Assembly: GCA_042088665.1 (NCBI GenBank) | Contig: JBELMB010000228.1 | Coordinates: forward strand, 1-7,965 | Length of the DNA stretch: 7,965 nucleotides | Reading direction: 5' to 3' | Source: JBELMB01 sp042088665 | GTDB taxonomy: Bacteria; Pseudomonadota; Alphaproteobacteria; Rhodobacterales; Rhodobacteraceae | Part shown: positions 5,775 through 7,965 of the stretch, piece after piece | Layout of the letters: each line of letters starts with the position of its first letter | How positions within the stretch are numbered: the stretch's first letter is position 1 | Made by a program: the position numbers and the translations under genes | The notes under the pieces: model-generated | The model's database searches: none | Told to the model about the DNA's origin: nothing | Seen by the model: the letters and a program-made list of their open reading frames with translations, nothing else

Positions 5775-6704
5775 ATGCCGATCAAACTGCCCTCTGACCT
5801 GCCCGCCTTTGATGTTCTCACCCAGGAAGGGGTGATGGTCATGGCAGAGGAACAGGCCATGCGGCAGGACATCCGGCCAATCCGCATCGGGTTGCTGAAC
5901 CTGATGCCCAAGAAGATCCAGACGGAGAACCAGTTCGCCCGGCTGATCGGCGCCACGCCGCTGCAGATCGACCTGTCGCTGATCCGGATGACCGAGCACG
6001 AGACCAAGAACACCGCCGCAACGCATATGGAGGCCTTTTACCGCCCCTTCGCCGAAGTCGCCGCCTCTGGTGAACGCTTCGATGGCCTGATCATCACCGG
6101 CGCTCCGATCGAGCATCTGGACTATGCCGATGTGACCTATTGGGATGAGCTCGGGACCATCTTTGACTGGACGCAAGACCACGTGCATTCGACCCTTGGC
6201 ATCTGCTGGGGGGGTATGGCGATGATCAACCATTTTCACGGTGTGCCCAAGCACATGCTTGCGGCAAAGGCCTTTGGCGCGGTGCGGCATCGCAACCTCT
6301 CGCCCGCCTCGCCCTACCTGCGCGGGTTTTCCGACGACATGGTCATCCCTGTCTCTCGCTGGACGGAACTGAAACGCGAGGACATCGCGGCAGCCGGCCT
6401 GCCCATCCTGATCGACAGTCCGGAAACAGGCCCCTGCCTTGTCGAGGATCCGGCGCATCGCGCGCTTTATGTCTTCAACCATTTCGAGTATGACAGCGGC
6501 ACCCTCAAAGAGGAGTACGACCGCGACATCGCCGCGGGCAAGACGATCAACGTGCCGGCCAATTACTACCCGGACGATGATCCTTCGAAGCCGCCGCAGA
6601 ACCGCTGGCGCAGCCATGCGCACCTGCTTTACGGCAACTGGATCAACGAAATCTACCAAAGCACCCCCTTTGACCTATCCTCCATCGGGACAGATCCGTC
6701 CTGA
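5775..6704 (+). CDS. metA: Homoserine O-acetyltransferase (MetA family)
   Basis: The 309-residue cytoplasmic enzyme acylates the hydroxyl of homoserine, the first committed step of methionine synthesis. The ATG at 5775 follows AAGGA (5764-5768) with a 6-nt spacer, and the start MPIKLPSDLPAF matches E. coli MetA. Conserved features are LNLMPKKIQTENQF (41-54), the catalytic cysteine in GICWGG (Cys144), His236 and Glu238 in NHFEYD, and WRSHAHLLYGNW near the C-terminus. The residue equivalent to E. coli Gly111 is glutamate (GAPIE, Glu113). Work on the Bacillus cereus enzyme showed that glutamate here selects acetyl-CoA and glycine succinyl-CoA, so O-acetylhomoserine is the predicted product. The 137-nt gap before it has a perfect 10-bp palindrome (GCCCCGGGGC, 5665-5674), but I could not recognise a SAM-II or SAM/SAH riboswitch there. 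Confidence 0.95.
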   Translation: MPIKLPSDLPAFDVLTQEGVMVMAEEQAMRQDIRPIRIGLLNLMPKKIQTENQFARLIGATPLQIDLSLIRMTEHETKNTAATHMEAFYRPFAEVAASGERFDGLIITGAPIEHLDYADVTYWDELGTIFDWTQDHVHSTLGICWGGMAMINHFHGVPKHMLAAKAFGAVRHRNLSPASPYLRGFSDDMVIPVSRWTELKREDIAAAGLPILIDSPETGPCLVEDPAHRALYVFNHFEYDSGTLKEEYDRDIAAGKTINVPANYYPDDDPSKPPQNRWRSHAHLLYGNWINEIYQSTPFDLSSIGTDPS

Positions 6705-6739
6705 AAGTGCCGCGCAAGAGGCCCGGCGCTGGCGGGCCG

Positions 6740-6766
6740 GGGACGGGACCGGACCGGGAACCGGGC
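6740..6766. repeat. Short degenerate GGACC/GGGA repeat before the hydrolase gene
   Basis: The stretch after a GGCCCG/CGGGCC inverted repeat (6720-6725 with 6733-6738) reads as overlapping GGGAC, GGACC and GGGAACC motifs ending just before the ribosome binding site. It is too short and degenerate to call a clean array, but its motifs match the 5-bp repeat downstream of the same gene. The inverted repeat has no T-run, so it is not a confident metA terminator. Confidence 0.45.
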
Positions 6767-6780
6767 ACAAGGAGAGCGTG

Positions 6781-7746
6781 ATGGGCGTGCGGATCATTGG
6801 CATCGGGGTTGCGACAGCGATCATCCTTGCGGGCTGCGGCGTCGTGGTGGACGGGCGCGCCACCCGTGCCGAAACCGCGGCCGAGACGCGCTGGCCACCG
6901 GTGGGCCGCTTTGTGGAGGTGAACGGCACCCGGGTGCATTACGTCCAGCAAGGACAGGGACCGGACGTGGTGCTGTTGCATGGGGCCAGCGGAAACCTGC
7001 GCGATTTCACCTTTGATCTCGTGGACCGACTGGCGCAATCCTACCGGGTCACGGCCTTTGACCGCCCCGGGTTGGGGTACACCGGGCGCGCCGATCCCTC
7101 CTATGAGAACGCCTTTACGCGCGGCGCCGAAAGCCCGCAGGAACAAGCCGCCCTGCTGGCCGCCGCCGCCAGTCAGATCGGCGTGAAGGCTCCGGTCGTG
7201 GTCGGCCATTCCTTTGGCGGCGCGGTGGCCATGGCTTGGGGGCTGGACCATGACGCGTCGGGCGTGGTCAGCCTTGGCGGGGCCATCATGCCCTGGCCCG
7301 GCGGGCTGGACAGGCAATACCGCATCGTCGGGTCTTCGATTGGCGGGGCGGTGCTGCCGCCTTTCGTGGCCGCTTTTGCCAATCCCGATGAGACCGCTGG
7401 AATCCTGTCACGGATCTTTGCGCCACAGGCCGCGCCCGAAGGCTATCAGGCGCATGTCGGGCCGGGCCTGTCGCTGCGCCGCGCCACGATCCGCGCGAAT
7501 GGCAAACAGGTCAATTCCCTGCGCCCCGCGCTTGTAGAGATGTCCAAACGCTACCCCGCGATGCCGGTCCCGGTCGAGCTGATCCATGGCACCGCGGACA
7601 CCATCGTCGGGCTCGCCATCCATTCCGAAACCGCGGAACAGATCCTGCCGCAAGCGCGGCTCACCCGGTTGGAGGGCGTGGGCCATATGCCACATCACGC
7701 ACGCCCCGGCGCCGTCGTCGAAGCGGTGCGGCGCCTGCGCCCCTGA
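6781..7746 (+). CDS. Alpha/beta hydrolase lipoprotein
   Basis: The 321-residue protein is a serine hydrolase of the alpha/beta fold. The ATG at 6781 follows AAGGAG (6769-6774) with a 6-nt spacer. A short basic start, a hydrophobic run and the lipobox LAGC (Cys19) predict export and lipid attachment, so it should act in the periplasm at a membrane. The fold begins near residue 44; LLHGASG (65-71) supplies the oxyanion-hole region, GHSFGG the nucleophile Ser144, HGTADT the acid Asp273 and GVGHMPHH the base His302, a complete triad. FDRPGLGYTGR (93-103) is typical of esterase and haloalkane dehalogenase-like members. The substrate cannot be predicted. It starts 76 nt after metA and may be partly co-transcribed with it; homoserine acetyltransferases of the MetX type also have this fold, but this exported lipoprotein is not a MetX. 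Confidence 0.9.
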   Translation: MGVRIIGIGVATAIILAGCGVVVDGRATRAETAAETRWPPVGRFVEVNGTRVHYVQQGQGPDVVLLHGASGNLRDFTFDLVDRLAQSYRVTAFDRPGLGYTGRADPSYENAFTRGAESPQEQAALLAAAASQIGVKAPVVVGHSFGGAVAMAWGLDHDASGVVSLGGAIMPWPGGLDRQYRIVGSSIGGAVLPPFVAAFANPDETAGILSRIFAPQAAPEGYQAHVGPGLSLRRATIRANGKQVNSLRPALVEMSKRYPAMPVPVELIHGTADTIVGLAIHSETAEQILPQARLTRLEGVGHMPHHARPGAVVEAVRRLRP

Positions 7747-7780
7747 CGCCGGACACGGCTCCCGCAAACGCGCGACGCCC

Positions 7781-7810
7781 ACGGACCGGACCAGACCAGA
7801 CCAGACCACC
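7781..7810. repeat. 5-bp tandem repeat (CCAGA/CCGGA)
   Basis: After ACGGA, the sequence runs CCGGA, CCAGA, CCAGA, CCAGA, CCACC: five to six 5-bp units, three of them identical (7791-7805). It begins 35 nt past the stop codon of the hydrolase gene, in untranslated DNA. Confidence 0.8.
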
Positions 7811-7828
7811 AGGATCGGGACCGGGCCG

Positions 7829-7850
7829 AGCCCGCGCAACACGCGGGTTT
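7829..7850 (+). terminator. Weak intrinsic terminator after the hydrolase gene
   Basis: CCCGCG (7831-7836) pairs with CGCGGG (7842-7847) around a 5-nt loop and is followed by only three T residues (7848-7850) before GCC. The stem can gain a G-U and an A-U pair using part of that T-tract. It lies about 85 nt past the hydrolase stop, beyond the 5-bp repeat. The short T-tract makes it doubtful. Confidence 0.45.
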
Positions 7851-7907
7851 GCCAACGCGCCATGCCGGGGCCATAGTGCGGAACCGGCCCTGATTGGAAC
7901 TTTCACC

Positions 7908-7965
7908 ATGCCCCAAGACCTGCCCTTTGACGGCGCGATCAAATCCTACTTTGAAAACGACGCCC
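7908..7965 (+). CDS. N-terminal fragment of an unidentified protein (possibly polyphosphate kinase 2)
   Basis: An ATG at 7908 opens a frame that stays open for 19 codons to the right edge and reads MPQDLPFDGAIKSYFENDA. A weak GGAA (7895-7898) lies 9 nt upstream, and the gene follows a gap with a possible terminator. The sequence PFDGAI followed by an acidic, aromatic stretch resembles my recollection of the N-termini of some rhodobacterial polyphosphate kinase 2 proteins, but 19 residues are too few to assign a family. The coding call is supported by position, direction and amino acid composition; the function is a guess. Confidence 0.6.
   Translation, partial: MPQDLPFDGAIKSYFENDA

Noticed and set aside
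5718..6659. A 313-codon minus-strand frame across metA
   Set aside because: It lies entirely antisense to a well-conserved enzyme gene and shows no protein family features or start signals.

Overview
The window is high-GC chromosomal DNA with strong codon bias toward G/C at third positions. The set of genes (a DUF808 protein, a GapB-type GAPDH, the alphaproteobacterial ATP synthase zeta inhibitor and an acetyl-CoA-type MetA) points to an alphaproteobacterium, most likely a member of the Rhodobacterales (roseobacter group). That placement rests on recognising protein families by eye, not on a database search. No transposase, integrase, tRNA, rRNA, CRISPR or phage gene is visible. The window looks like ordinary core chromosome with unusually repeat-rich intergenic DNA.

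Layout, left to right: (1) the first 57 codons of a DUF808/YedI-like membrane protein on the minus strand, running off the left edge; (2) a 402-bp divergent intergenic region with a 10-bp tandem repeat and, near its right end, two LacI-family-like palindromes spaced exactly 30 bp; (3) a type I GAPDH on the plus strand whose cofactor-site residues predict NADP use and a gluconeogenic role; (4) a bidirectional terminator shared with the convergent purC; (5) purC on the minus strand, with a terminator-like hairpin in its leader; (6) a 532-bp divergent region holding an array of eight 12-bp units and a 16-bp direct repeat; (7) the gene for the zeta inhibitor of F1-ATPase, with a clear terminator; (8) a short MprF-like membrane protein (flippase-type membrane domain plus DUF2156 aminoacyltransferase domain) that must begin at a non-ATG codon; (9) metA, predicted to make O-acetylhomoserine; (10) a lipoprotein alpha/beta hydrolase; (11) a short gap with a 5-bp repeat and a weak terminator; (12) the first 19 codons of another plus-strand gene.

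The genes do not form one pathway. They cover gluconeogenesis (GAPDH), purine synthesis (PurC), control of ATP hydrolysis (zeta), envelope lipid charge (MprF-like), methionine synthesis (MetA) and an envelope hydrolase. Most look like separate transcription units. I see no convincing undescribed multi-gene system. The signals most worth checking are regulatory: the paired operators before the GAPDH, the hairpin in the purC leader, the 16-bp repeat in the zeta leader, and the family of short GGCC/GGACC-rich tandem repeats that occurs in four separate intergenic gaps.
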